Assembly: GCF_000832305.1 (NCBI RefSeq)
Contig: NZ_CP010536.1
Coordinates: forward strand, 1,302,001-1,366,000
Length of the DNA stretch: 64,000 nucleotides
From: Cupriavidus basilensis
GTDB taxonomy: Bacteria > Pseudomonadota > Gammaproteobacteria > Burkholderiales > Burkholderiaceae
Direction of reading: 5' to 3'
In this document: piece after piece, positions 9,250 through 19,783 of the stretch
Layout: each line of letters begins with the position of its first letter
Numbering within the stretch: the stretch's first letter is position 1
The notes under the pieces: generated by a model
Database searches by the model: none
Told to the model about the DNA's origin: nothing
What the model saw: the letters and a program-made list of their open reading frames with translations, nothing else
Translations under genes and position numbers: made by a program

Positions 9250-10194
9250 ATGTCCGATCCCCGTTCCTCCGCCGCCCGTGTCCGGCAGCCCCTGCGCCAT
9301 GCCCGCGAGCAACTCGCGGGCGTGTTGCTGATCGCCCTGTCGGCCAGCGCCTTTGGCGCCATGGCGATCTTCGCGCGCTTTGCTTACGACGCGGGCACCG
9401 ATGTCTACGGCCTGCTGGCGGTGCGTTTCGTGCTGGCCGCGGGCGCGCTGGCGCTGGCGATGCGCCTGCGCGGCGTCAGCCTGCCGGGCTGGCGCAAGGT
9501 GCTGGCGCTGGCCGCCATGGGCGGCATTGGCTATGTTGGCCAGTCGTTCTGCTTTTTCACCGCGCTCAATCATGCCCAGGCCAGCCTGGTGGCCTTGCTG
9601 CTTTACCTGTATCCGCTCTTCGTCACCATCCTCGCCGCCGTCTTCCTCAAGGAACGGCTCGGCACCGCATCCGTGATCGCGCTCGTGTTGTGCTCGGTGG
9701 GGGCGGGGCTAACGGTGGGTGGTGGCCAGGGCTCGGCGCTGGGCATCGGGCTTGGCCTGGCCTCGGCCGCGATCTACTCGGTCTACATCATCGTGGGCGC
9801 GCGCGTGACGGCGGGCGTCAATCCTCTGGCCACCACCACCGTGGTGTGCGGTGCGGCGGCGGTGGTCTACGTCGTGGTGGGGGTGTTGCGCGCGGGAGCC
9901 GGCGTGCCGCCTCAGTTCCCGCAAAGCGCGGCCGGCTGGCTGGCGTTGCTGGCGATCGCGCTACTGTCCACGGTACTGGCGATCCTGGCCTTTTTTGCCG
10001 GCTTGCAACGGCTCGGCGCGGCGCGGGCTTCGATGTTGTCCACCCTGGAGCCGGTGGTGACGGTGGTGTTGGCGGCGCTTTTGCTCGGGGAGCATGTCGG
10101 GATGACACAGGCGCTGGGCGGCGGCTTGATCCTGGCGGGCGTGCTTTGGCTGACCAGCAAGGGTTCCGGCGCGCAGGATGTGCAACAGAATTGA
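9250..10194 (+). CDS. EamA-family (DMT superfamily) transporter
   Basis: This encodes a 314-residue inner-membrane protein with about ten hydrophobic spans arranged as two EamA repeats. The first repeat includes FGAMAIFARFAYDAG and YLYPLFVTILAAVFLKERL; the second has STLEPVVTVVLAALLLGEH. The Glu-Pro near the last helices is typical of drug/metabolite exporters. The substrate cannot be predicted from sequence. It is divergent from the DUF1841 gene. Confidence 0.88.
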   Translation: MSDPRSSAARVRQPLRHAREQLAGVLLIALSASAFGAMAIFARFAYDAGTDVYGLLAVRFVLAAGALALAMRLRGVSLPGWRKVLALAAMGGIGYVGQSFCFFTALNHAQASLVALLLYLYPLFVTILAAVFLKERLGTASVIALVLCSVGAGLTVGGGQGSALGIGLGLASAAIYSVYIIVGARVTAGVNPLATTTVVCGAAAVVYVVVGVLRAGAGVPPQFPQSAAGWLALLAIALLSTVLAILAFFAGLQRLGAARASMLSTLEPVVTVVLAALLLGEHVGMTQALGGGLILAGVLWLTSKGSGAQDVQQN

Positions 10195-10278
10195 ACCCCT
10201 TGCTCAAATCGCTTGCGTGGCGAGGGGCGGCGTCTTAGATACAATCCGGTTCTCACTATTTGTTCAGGAACCGACCGC

Positions 10279-10866
10279 ATGAAACCGATCGACCAGGTTG
10301 CAATCGCCCAGCTGTTCACCGAAGCGCGTACGCACAACGTGTGGCAAGACCGCCAAGTGGACGATGCCGTGCTTCACCAGATCTATGACGCGATGAAGTT
10401 TGGCCCGACGGCTGCCAACGGTTCGCCGGCCCGCATCGTGTTCGTCAAGAGCGCGGCGGAAAAGGCTCGCCTGGTCGAGTGCGTGTCCGCAGGCAACGTC
10501 GAGAAGACCCGCTCGGCACCGGTCACTGCGATCGTCGCATTCGACAACGCCTTCCACGATCAGCTGCCCAAGCTGTTCCCGCACGCCGATGCGCGTTCGT
10601 GGTACGCCGGCCAGCCGGAAAAGATCGCCCGCGACGCGCTGATGAACAGCTCGTTGCAAGGCGGCTATTTCATCCTGGCCGCGCGCGCCCTAGGCCTGGA
10701 TTGCGGCCCGATGGCCGGTTTCGATGCTGGCAAGGTGAATGCCGCCTTCTTCGCCGATGGCAAGTGGTCGGTCAATTTCCTCGTGAACCTGGGCTATGGC
10801 GAGGCCGACAAACTGTTCCCGCGCAGCCCGCGCCTGTCGTTCGACGAAGCCTGCCGGATCGTTTGA
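10279..10866 (+). CDS. Malonic semialdehyde reductase-like nitroreductase
   Basis: This 195-residue protein belongs to the RutE/HadB branch of the FMN nitroreductases, which reduce malonic semialdehyde to 3-hydroxypropionate with NAD(P)H. Typical segments are [10 protein letters not shown] near the N-terminus, [16 protein letters not shown] for FMN binding, and [21 protein letters not shown] in the C-terminal half. An AGGA ribosome-binding site precedes ATG 10279. There are no rut genes around it, so its physiological substrate here is open. Confidence 0.85.
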   Translation: MKPIDQVAIAQLFTEARTHNVWQDRQVDDAVLHQIYDAMKFGPTAANGSPARIVFVKSAAEKARLVECVSAGNVEKTRSAPVTAIVAFDNAFHDQLPKLFPHADARSWYAGQPEKIARDALMNSSLQGGYFILAARALGLDCGPMAGFDAGKVNAAFFADGKWSVNFLVNLGYGEADKLFPRSPRLSFDEACRIV

Positions 10867-10888
10867 GCGCAAGCGCTGCCAGATAGGT

Positions 10889-10917
10889 AAAGACCCGCCT
10901 CGCGCGGGTCTTTTTTT
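10889..10917 (+). terminator. Intrinsic terminator after the RutE-like gene
   Basis: A perfect 8-base stem AGACCCGC / GCGGGTCT with a 5-base loop is followed by seven Ts. It lies in the convergent gap with nth; the opposite strand has only a weak T-tail. Confidence 0.85.
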
Positions 10918-10938
10918 GCCTGTCCGTTGTGCCTGTGC

Positions 10939-11583
10939 TCAGAGGCGCGGCGCCTCGGTCTTCTCGCGGTATTCGCACAGCGGCTCGATCGCGCAATGCC
11001 AGCACTCGGGCTTGCGTGCCTTGCAGACATAGCGCCCATGCAGGATCAGCCAGTGGTGCGCATCGTGCATGAACTCCGGCGGCACGGTCTTGAGCAGCTT
11101 CTGCTCCACCACTTGCACGTTCTTGCCGGGCGCCAGGCCGGTGCGGTTGGCTACCCGGAAGATATGCGTGTCGACGGCAATGGTGGCCTCGCCGAACGCC
11201 GTATTCAGTACCACGTTGGCCGTCTTGCGGCCCACGCCCGGCAGAGCTTCCAGCGCGGCCCGGTCGCGCGGCACCTGGCCGCCGTGCTGCTCGACCAGGA
11301 TGCGGCAGGTTGCTATGACATGCTTGGCCTTGGTCTTGTACAGGCCGATGGTCTTGATGTACTCAATCAGCCCGTCCTCGCCCAGCGCCAGCATCTGCTC
11401 CGGGCTGTGCGCCACGGGGTAGAGCTTGCGCGTGGCCTTGTTCACGCCCACGTCAGTGGCCTGCGCGGACAGCAGTACAGCAATCAGCAGCTCGAACGGC
11501 GAGCTGTATTCCAGCTCGGTGACTGGGGTCGGGTTGACTTCGCGCAGTGTCTCGAACAAGGCGCGGCACTTGGCAGCGTTCAT
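10939..11583 (-). CDS. nth: Endonuclease III
   Basis: This 214-residue DNA glycosylase/AP lyase removes oxidised pyrimidines. The helix-hairpin-helix LPGVGRKTANVV holds catalytic Lys120, and Asp138 lies in IAVDTHIFRV, both at the E. coli positions. The C-terminal 4Fe-4S loop is complete: Cys187, Cys194, Cys197 and Cys203 (spacing 6-2-5). The start codon overlaps the stop of the upstream rnfB-like gene by one base (TAATG), so translation is probably coupled. Confidence 0.97.
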   Translation of the reverse strand: MNAAKCRALFETLREVNPTPVTELEYSSPFELLIAVLLSAQATDVGVNKATRKLYPVAHSPEQMLALGEDGLIEYIKTIGLYKTKAKHVIATCRILVEQHGGQVPRDRAALEALPGVGRKTANVVLNTAFGEATIAVDTHIFRVANRTGLAPGKNVQVVEQKLLKTVPPEFMHDAHHWLILHGRYVCKARKPECWHCAIEPLCEYREKTEAPRL

Positions 11584-12404
11584 TAGTCCTTGAGGGCTGG
11601 GTTGGAGCCGGGCACGGCATCCGGATCGGCCTGGCCAGGTGTGGCGATAAGGCCGGCCTTGGCGCGGCGGGCCTCGGCGGCGTCGATCTGCGCCTGCACG
11701 GCAGGGGAGACGTTCTCGGTATTGCGCGGCTGCACCGCTTGTTGCTTCAGGCGCGCCCGCTCGATGGCGGCCTGGATGATGGCCTGCTTGCGTGCCCGCG
11801 CCGCCTGTTCCTCTTCGCTTTGCGGGGCTTCGGCTTGCAGCGCCTGCAGTTTGGCGGCGGCCTTGGCCGCCAGGCGCGCATCGTTCTCCTCGCGCTCGCG
11901 CACGAGCCGCGAGCGGCGGGCGAGGTAGCGCGCGTGGGCCTCGTCCGCTTGCGCCTGCGACCAGGCGGCCCAGCCGGTGCGCTGCGCGGTGACGGGAACC
12001 ATGGCAATGCAGTCGACGGGGCAGGGGGCCACGCAGAGGTCGCAACCGGTGCACCAGTCCACCAGCACGGTATGCATCTGCTTGGGCGCGCCAACGATGG
12101 CGTCGACCGGGCAAGCCTGGATGCACAGCGTGCAGCCGATGCACAGCGCTTCGTCGATCACTGCCACCGCGCGGGCCTGCTCCACGCCCCGCTCCGGGTC
12201 CAGCGGCTGCGGCGGCGTGCCGAGCAGCGCCGACAGGCGGCGGATGCCCTCTTCCCCGCCCGGCGGGCAGCGATTGCCGGCTGCTTCGCCCGCTGCCATG
12301 GCTTCGGCGTAGGGACGGCAGCCGTCGAAGCCGCACTTGGTGCATTGGGTCTGCGGCAGCAGGGCTTCGAGGCGATCGGCGAGGGTCTGGGAAATGGCGG
12401 TCAC
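11583..12404 (-). CDS. rnfB: RnfB-like electron-transfer ferredoxin
   Basis: This encodes a 273-residue iron-sulfur protein. Near the N-terminus is the Rnf/NqrF-type 4Fe-4S domain ([18 protein letters not shown]), followed by two ferredoxin clusters ([16 protein letters not shown] and [16 protein letters not shown]). The C-terminal 120 residues are a charged, Ala/Gln/Glu-rich coiled-coil tail not found in classical RnfB. The N-terminal membrane helix of true RnfB is missing. The start is probably GTG 12404 ([10 protein letters not shown]). No other rnf genes are present, so its partner is unlikely to be a full Rnf complex; the coupling to nth suggests a shared iron-sulfur or redox context. 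Confidence 0.88.
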   Translation of the reverse strand: MTAISQTLADRLEALLPQTQCTKCGFDGCRPYAEAMAAGEAAGNRCPPGGEEGIRRLSALLGTPPQPLDPERGVEQARAVAVIDEALCIGCTLCIQACPVDAIVGAPKQMHTVLVDWCTGCDLCVAPCPVDCIAMVPVTAQRTGWAAWSQAQADEAHARYLARRSRLVREREENDARLAAKAAAKLQALQAEAPQSEEEQAARARKQAIIQAAIERARLKQQAVQPRNTENVSPAVQAQIDAAEARRAKAGLIATPGQADPDAVPGSNPALKD

Positions 12405-12593
12405 GACTGCTTTTGGGGTTTGCGGGTACGGCGTGGATGCCGTTCTCTTTTTTCCTGGCTGGAACGGGCACGCGGCAGGGATTATCCCCGATTTCGCCGC
12501 AGTGCAGAAACGCGCGATGATGCGCCCTTTGCCGGGCCACTGCGCGCAGGTTGCCCTGTGCCATAATCCGCGCAACGATTCACCAGCCGTCGC

Positions 12594-13229
12594 ATGCGAA
12601 ACGAAACCAGAACCAAGCGGGACCCCGAGGGAACACGCCGCCGCATCCTCGATGCGGCCACCGAAGAATTTGCCAAGGGCGGCCTGGCAGGGGCACGCGT
12701 CGACCAGATCGCGCGCCGCGCCGAGACCAACGAGCGCATGCTGTATTACTACTATGGCAGCAAGGAGGGCCTGTTCCTGGCCGTCCTTGAAAAACAATAT
12801 GCGGAGTTTCGCGCCGCCGAGGAGCAGTTGCACATCGTCGAGGAGGATCCCGTTGCGGCGGTCCGCACGCTGGCTCGCTTTGTCTGGGACTGGTACTACC
12901 GCAATCCCGAGTTCATCCGCCTGGTCAACAGCGAGAACCTGCACGAGGCGCGCCACCTGAAGAAGTCCACCCAGCTGCACCAGTTGATCAACCCGGTGGT
13001 TAACGTGCTCGCGGATATCGTCAAGCGGGGCCAGCGGCAGGGGGTGTTCCGCGACAACGTCGATGTCTCGCAGCTATACCTGACGATCTCCGCGCTTGGC
13101 TACTACGTGCTGTCCAACCGTTACACCATCAGCGCGGTGATCGGGCGCGACGTGGCGGCGCAGGATGAGCACGAGCGCTTTGCCGAGTTGCACACCGATA
13201 TGCTGCTGGCCTACCTGGAGCGCCGCTGA
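12594..13229 (+). CDS. TetR-family transcriptional regulator
   Basis: This 211-residue regulator has an N-terminal TetR helix-turn-helix ([20 protein letters not shown], then [26 protein letters not shown], residues about 15-60). A helical ligand-binding domain of the RutR-like (TetR_C) kind follows. The ligand is unknown. It is divergent from the rnfB-nth pair and convergent with phaZ. Local targets would be its own promoter and the divergent rnfB promoter in the 189-base gap, but no convincing palindrome was identified there. Confidence 0.88.
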   Translation: MRNETRTKRDPEGTRRRILDAATEEFAKGGLAGARVDQIARRAETNERMLYYYYGSKEGLFLAVLEKQYAEFRAAEEQLHIVEEDPVAAVRTLARFVWDWYYRNPEFIRLVNSENLHEARHLKKSTQLHQLINPVVNVLADIVKRGQRQGVFRDNVDVSQLYLTISALGYYVLSNRYTISAVIGRDVAAQDEHERFAELHTDMLLAYLERR

Positions 13230-13233
13230 GGCA

Positions 13234-13295
13234 GCTTGCAGCCCCATAAAAAACGCCCGCAGCTTGCGGGCGTTTTTTATTATGGGGCTGCAGCT
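13234..13295. terminator. Bidirectional terminator within a long inverted repeat
   Basis: The core stem ACGCCCGC / GCGGGCGT has A-tracts on one side and T-tracts on the other, so it serves both the TetR gene and phaZ. The complementarity continues outward (CAGCCCCAT / ATGGGGCTG), interrupted only by a three-base insertion, giving arms of about 26 bases. No other terminator in the window is this long. Confidence 0.85.
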
Positions 13296-13308
13296 TAAGC
13301 GCCGTGAC

Positions 13309-14550
13309 TCAACGATGCTTGAGCACGAAATCGCGCAGTTCCGGGTAAATCTCCTGGCGCCAGCGGCGGCCGGAGAAGATCCCGTAGTGGCCGCACTTGG
13401 CCGCGGTGATGTGTTGCTTGCGCGCTTTGGGGATGCCCGCGCAGAGCTCATGCGCGGCGGCGGTCTGGCCGGCGCCCGAGATGTCGTCCAGTTCGCCCTC
13501 GATCGTCAGTAGCGCGGTGCCCTTGATGTCCTGCGGGCGCACCGGCTGGCCATCGATCTCCCAGGTGCCGTTGGCAAGGCGGAATTCCTGGAACACTTCG
13601 CGGATGGTGTCGAGGTAGTACTCGGCGTCCATGTCGAGCACGGCGTTGTACTCGTCGTAGAAGCGCACGTGGGCTTCCGCGTCGTCGGCATCGCCCTCGA
13701 CCAGGTTCAGGTAGTAATCGTAGTGCGAGGACAGGTGGCGGTCGGGGTTCATCGCCACGAAGCCGGCGTGCTGCAGGAAGCCCGGATACACCTTGCGGCC
13801 ATGGCCCGGGTAGTTCGCCGGCACCGTATAGATCACATTGTTCTCGAACCACTCGAACGACTTGTTGGTCGCGAGCGAATTCACGGCCGTCGGGCTGCGC
13901 CGTGCGTCGATCGGCCCGCCCATCATGGTCATGGTCTTTGGCGTCTTCTCGCCGGCGGATGCCAGCAGGGAGATGGCCGCGAGCACCGGGACCGTAGGCT
14001 GGCACACGGAGATCACATGGAGGTTCTCAGCGCCGATATGGCGGATGAAGTCCTGGATGTAATGGATGTAGTCCGCCAGGCGGAAACGGCCGTCCTCGAT
14101 CGGGACCATGCGGGCATCGATCCAGTCGGTCACATAGACCTTGTGGTCCTGCAGCAAGGTCTTCACGGTGTCGCGCAGCAGCGTGGCGTGGTGGCCCGAC
14201 AGGGGGGCGCACACCAGCACCACCGGCTCGTCCTTGAGCAGCTTGATGGTCTCCGGATCGTCGGCATAGCGCTTGAAGCGCACCAGCTTGCAGAAGGGCT
14301 TTTCGATGATCGTCTGTTCGACGATCGGGATGTTCCGGCCGTTGGAGCGTACCGATTTGATATCGAATTCGGGTTTTTCGTATTCCTTGCCGAGTCGGTA
14401 CAGCAACTCGTAGCCGGCAGCCAGTCGCGTGGCGCCGGGCACCAGGGACATCGGGCTCAGGGGATTGGTAAAGGTCTTGGCCGTAGCCTGCGCCCATGCG
14501 GTAAGCGGGTGCAGCATCGAGCGCTGGAATTCATGCAGCTGGTAAAGCAT
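13309..14550 (-). CDS. phaZ: Intracellular polyhydroxybutyrate depolymerase
   Basis: This 413-residue enzyme degrades native intracellular PHB granules to mobilise stored carbon. The nucleophile is Cys183 in SVCQPTVPVLAAIS, with Asp355 (EGELDDISG) and His388 (KCGHYGIFSG). These are the same residue numbers as in Cupriavidus necator PhaZa1, where Cys replaces the usual lipase Ser. There is no signal peptide, as expected for a granule-bound enzyme. Start ATG 14550 (MLYQLHEFQRS) was chosen by that numbering. The gene stands alone, downstream of tyrB but behind its terminator. The 274-base upstream gap is AT-rich. Confidence 0.96.
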   Translation of the reverse strand: MLYQLHEFQRSMLHPLTAWAQATAKTFTNPLSPMSLVPGATRLAAGYELLYRLGKEYEKPEFDIKSVRSNGRNIPIVEQTIIEKPFCKLVRFKRYADDPETIKLLKDEPVVLVCAPLSGHHATLLRDTVKTLLQDHKVYVTDWIDARMVPIEDGRFRLADYIHYIQDFIRHIGAENLHVISVCQPTVPVLAAISLLASAGEKTPKTMTMMGGPIDARRSPTAVNSLATNKSFEWFENNVIYTVPANYPGHGRKVYPGFLQHAGFVAMNPDRHLSSHYDYYLNLVEGDADDAEAHVRFYDEYNAVLDMDAEYYLDTIREVFQEFRLANGTWEIDGQPVRPQDIKGTALLTIEGELDDISGAGQTAAAHELCAGIPKARKQHITAAKCGHYGIFSGRRWRQEIYPELRDFVLKHR

Positions 14551-14776
14551 GACGTGGTCCCTATCAGGCTGGGGGCGAAGCTGGAATTCAACGCCTGGAC
14601 AATACAAATACAACAAACACAGTTGCTAATGTGTTACCGATTATGCGCGTAATCGAACGATCGTGCGATGCAGCATATACCCTAAGGTACGCTCACATCG
14701 GAAAAAGACAATAGGACAAACACTGTACTTCTCGATGACAAATGCAAAAGAACGTGAAAAATTGTCGTGAGATACG

Positions 14777-14803
14777 ACAAAGGCGACCGAAGTCGCCTTT
14801 TTG
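14777..14803. terminator. Intrinsic terminator of tyrB
   Basis: On the minus strand the 9-base stem AAAGGCGAC / GTCGCCTTT is closed by a TTCG tetraloop, 22 bases past the tyrB stop. The plus strand also carries a TTTTT tail, so it may work in both directions. Confidence 0.8.
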
Positions 14804-14824
14804 TGCACTTTTGCGCGTATTGCG

Positions 14825-16021
14825 TTACAGCACGGCGGCGATGGCGTTGACCACCGCGTCAATGTTGCGGCTGTTCAGCGCGGCCACGCAGATGCGGCCG
14901 GTGCCCACGGCGTAGATGCCGTGCTCGTTGCGCAGTACGTCGACCTGGGCCGAGTTCAGGCCCGAGTACGAGAACATGCCGCGCTGGGACTTGACGAAGG
15001 AGAAGTCGCCCGGCACGCCCTTGGCGGCCAGCTTGTCCACCAGCGCATGGCGCATCAGCTTGATGCGGTCGCGCATCTCGCCCAGTTCCTGCTCCCACAT
15101 GGCGCGCAGCTCCGGGCTGTTCAGCACGGTGGCGACCACGGTGCCGCCGTGGGTCGGCGGGTTGGAGTAGTTGGTGCGGATGACGCGCTTGACCTGAGAC
15201 ATCACGCGCTGGGCTTCTTCCTTGCCCGTGGTGACGATCGACAGCGCGCCCACGCGCTCGCCGTACAGGGAGAAGCTCTTCGAGAACGAGCTCGACACGA
15301 AGAACGGCAGGCCGGATTCGGCGAACAGGCGCACGGCGGCGCCATCCGGCTCGATGCCTTCCGCGAAGCCCTGGTAGGCCATGTCGAGGAACGGGATCAG
15401 GTTGCGTTCCTTGATCAGTTCCACCACCTGCTTCCACTGCTCGGCCGACAGGTCAACGCCGGTCGGGTTGTGGCAGCAGGCGTGCAGCACCACGATGGTG
15501 TTGGCGGCGTACGACTTGAGCGACTCCACCATGCCGGCGAAATTCAGGCCGTGGCTGGCAGCATCGTAGTAGGCGTAGTTGATCACGGGGAAACCGGCTG
15601 CCTCGAACAGGGCACGGTGGTTTTCCCAGCTCGGGTCGCTGATGGCGACCTTGGCGTCCGGGTACAGGCGCTTGAGGAAGTCGGCGCCGATCTTCAGCGC
15701 GCCGGTGCCGCCGAGTGCCTGGGCGGTCACAACACGGCCTTCGGTGATCAGCGGCGATTCCTTGCCGAACAGCAGGGTCTGCACGGCCTGGTCATAGGCG
15801 GCGATGCCTTCGATCGGCAGGTAGCCACGCGGGGTGGCGGTGGTCAGGCGGGCCTTTTCGGCTTCCTGCACGGCGCGCAGCAGAGGGATTTTCCCTTCGT
15901 CGGTGAAGTACACGCCAACACCCAGATTGACCTTGGTGGCACGGGTATCGGCATTGAAGGCTTCATTCAGGCCCAGGATCGGGTCGCGCGGGGCCATCTC
16001 GACGGCAGAAAACAAACTCAT
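14825..16021 (-). CDS. tyrB: Aromatic amino acid aminotransferase (class I)
   Basis: This 398-residue PLP enzyme belongs to the AspC/TyrB family and transfers amino groups between aspartate or aromatic amino acids and 2-oxo acids. The PLP lysine is in [16 protein letters not shown], the substrate Arg is expected in the C-terminal [10 protein letters not shown], and the [12 protein letters not shown] loop is typical. The choice between TyrB and AspC cannot be settled from sequence alone. A GAGA ribosome-binding site precedes ATG 16021. It is divergent from uvrB. Confidence 0.9.
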   Translation of the reverse strand: MSLFSAVEMAPRDPILGLNEAFNADTRATKVNLGVGVYFTDEGKIPLLRAVQEAEKARLTTATPRGYLPIEGIAAYDQAVQTLLFGKESPLITEGRVVTAQALGGTGALKIGADFLKRLYPDAKVAISDPSWENHRALFEAAGFPVINYAYYDAASHGLNFAGMVESLKSYAANTIVVLHACCHNPTGVDLSAEQWKQVVELIKERNLIPFLDMAYQGFAEGIEPDGAAVRLFAESGLPFFVSSSFSKSFSLYGERVGALSIVTTGKEEAQRVMSQVKRVIRTNYSNPPTHGGTVVATVLNSPELRAMWEQELGEMRDRIKLMRHALVDKLAAKGVPGDFSFVKSQRGMFSYSGLNSAQVDVLRNEHGIYAVGTGRICVAALNSRNIDAVVNAIAAVL

Positions 16022-16178
16022 TTGGGATCTCGTGGTCAGCTATGTAACAAAACGGGAAGGCGTAGAATGCTCCGGACTGCGCTCGGGAGTGCGGGCGACC
16101 CCCATCTTGATACCTGGCCGCCAGCCCCAAGATTCTAGCGTATCTGCCCGTTTTCCTGAGGTTTTCCCCTGCCAGCTT

Positions 16179-18281
<2,103 letters not shown>

Positions 18282-18304
18282 GGGCGTGAGCCCTGCCTTG
18301 CCCA

Positions 18305-18327
18305 CACGCCTGCGGGATGCAGGCGTG
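18305..18327 (+). other. Stem-loop after uvrB
   Basis: A perfect 9-base stem CACGCCTGC / GCAGGCGTG with a GGGAT loop lies 24 bases past the uvrB stop. No T-run follows, so it may be a weak or Rho-assisted end, or an mRNA stabiliser. Confidence 0.4.
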
Positions 18328-18381
18328 CTGCCTGGCTACCGCCTATAGTGGGAATCCCGGACAGTGGTGAGGAGATGATCC

Positions 18382-18681
18382 ATGGTCAAGTTCGCTCTGT
18401 GGGTTCCGCTGCATGCGAAGCCCGGCAAGGAAAAGGAAGTCGAGGAATTCCTGCTCGCCGGCCTGCCGCTGGTACAGGCCGAAGCCGGCACCACGGCATG
18501 GTTTGCGCTGCGGCTCGGGCCATCCATGTTCGGCATCTTCGATGCGTTTCCCGATGAGGCGGGGCGCAACGCCCATCTCTGCGGCAAGGTGGCCGAGGCC
18601 CTGATGGCCAAGGCGCCCGACCTGTTCGCCAAGCCGCCCTCCATCGAAAAGCTGGATGTGCTGGCGGCCAAGCTGCCCTGA
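18382..18681 (+). CDS. Antibiotic biosynthesis monooxygenase-type (ABM) domain protein
   Basis: This 99-residue protein has a single ferredoxin-like ABM fold. It begins MVKFALWVPLHAKPGKEKEV and continues with the typical FLLAGLPLVQAEAGTTAWFALRLG strand-helix pattern and a YgiN-like ending. Members include quinol monooxygenases, but most are uncharacterised; the substrate here is unknown. A GAGGAG ribosome-binding site precedes the ATG. It is convergent with a small secreted protein gene, 13 bases away. Confidence 0.8.
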   Translation: MVKFALWVPLHAKPGKEKEVEEFLLAGLPLVQAEAGTTAWFALRLGPSMFGIFDAFPDEAGRNAHLCGKVAEALMAKAPDLFAKPPSIEKLDVLAAKLP

Positions 18682-18694
18682 GCCGATTTGCCCG

Positions 18695-19066
18695 CTAGCC
18701 CTTCGGGGGCAGCGAGCGCAAGCGCTTGTTGACTTCCAGCAGGGTGTCGCACTCGTCCGCGCTGGCGGCCTTGCGCTTGCCGATGAAGTCCACGATGGCG
18801 CGCAGCGGTTCGCGTTGCGTGGCGCATGCGGTGGCCGGTTCCGGTATCGAGGCAGGGGCAGCGCAGGCCGCGCCAATTTCTTTCTCCAGGCTGTGCCGGA
18901 CCACGGTGAGCAGGCTCTCGCAGCCTGCGCCGGAGGCGGCATCCGCATCGGCGGACGGTTCGGCGGCGTCGGCCAGGCTTGCGCAAAGCAGAAGGGGCGC
19001 CAGGAGGAGTGGGCTGAGGCGGAGGTTCACCGCACGATTATGCGGTGGGCTGCACCTTTGCGTCAT
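18695..19066 (-). CDS. Small secreted protein of unknown function
   Basis: This encodes a 123-residue protein from ATG 19066, or 111 residues from the in-frame GTG at 19030. A clear signal peptide (LRLSPLLLAPLLLCASLADA) is followed by an acidic linker. The mature domain has four cysteines in ESLLTVVRHSL-type helical segments (SGAGCESLL, GAACAAPAS, ATACATQRE, ADECDTLLE), suggesting two disulfides in the periplasm. Neither start has a good ribosome-binding site. No family recognised. Confidence 0.65.
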   Translation of the reverse strand: MTQRCSPPHNRAVNLRLSPLLLAPLLLCASLADAAEPSADADAASGAGCESLLTVVRHSLEKEIGAACAAPASIPEPATACATQREPLRAIVDFIGKRKAASADECDTLLEVNKRLRSLPPKG

Positions 19067-19243
19067 CTTTTTTGCCCGGCGGCCTAGACCGGCGTACCGG
19101 CGCTCGCGTGAGCGCGGTCCCGTTGGCAGGGCTGTAGAATCCGGCTTCGGTGTGGCAGCCGCGCCCGGTGCGCCGGCTGCAAGCCCGTCGCGCGTGCCGC
19201 GTTTTGTTGCCTTGTTTTCGGCGCCGGATAGCGCCATACGCCG

Positions 19244-19735
19244 ATGAAGAAATACGCCATCTTGATGTGTTGCATGGGAAACATATGCCGTTCTCCGACT
19301 GCGGAGGGCGTGCTGCGCGCCAAGCTGGAGCCGGTTGGCCTGGCCGATCTGGTCGAGCTGGATTCCGCCGGCACGCATGGTTATCACATCGGGCGCGCGC
19401 CGGATGCGCGCTCCCAGCGTCATGCGCTGGCCCGTGGCTATGACCTCTGCGCGCAACGCGCGCGCCAGGTCATGGCGCAGGATTTCGCCCGTTTCGACCT
19501 GCTGCTTGCCATGGACCGGGACAACCTGGCGGCGCTGCGCGCCATCTGCCCCCCTGGGCGCGAGGACAAGCTGCGCCTGCTGATGAGTTTCGCCAGCCGG
19601 CACGCCGCGGACGAAGTGCCGGATCCGTACTACGGCGAGGGTGATGGCTTCGAGCGCGTGCTCGACTATGTCGAAGACGCTTGCGATGGCGTGATCGCCA
19701 TGCTGCGTGCCCAGGGGCTTGGCGGCGCCACCTGA
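19244..19735 (+). CDS. Low-molecular-weight protein tyrosine phosphatase
   Basis: This 163-residue cytoplasmic phosphatase has the P-loop CMGNICRSPTAEG, with nucleophile Cys10 and Arg16 (CX5R). The general acid Asp lies in VPDPYYG. In proteobacteria such enzymes often work with tyrosine kinases for exopolysaccharide export, but no kinase or export genes are nearby. It lies 48 bases before the Gcr-family gene on the same strand. Confidence 0.93.
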   Translation: MKKYAILMCCMGNICRSPTAEGVLRAKLEPVGLADLVELDSAGTHGYHIGRAPDARSQRHALARGYDLCAQRARQVMAQDFARFDLLLAMDRDNLAALRAICPPGREDKLRLLMSFASRHAADEVPDPYYGEGDGFERVLDYVEDACDGVIAMLRAQGLGGAT

Positions 19736-19783
19736 TCGCGCTCGGCCGCCCATGCAGCCTTTCCATTACTTTCACGAGAATTC

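Noticed and set aside
16022..16178. LexA box upstream of uvrB
   Set aside because: No CTGT-N8-ACAG or close match is present in the uvrB-tyrB gap, so SOS control of uvrB is not supported by the sequence.
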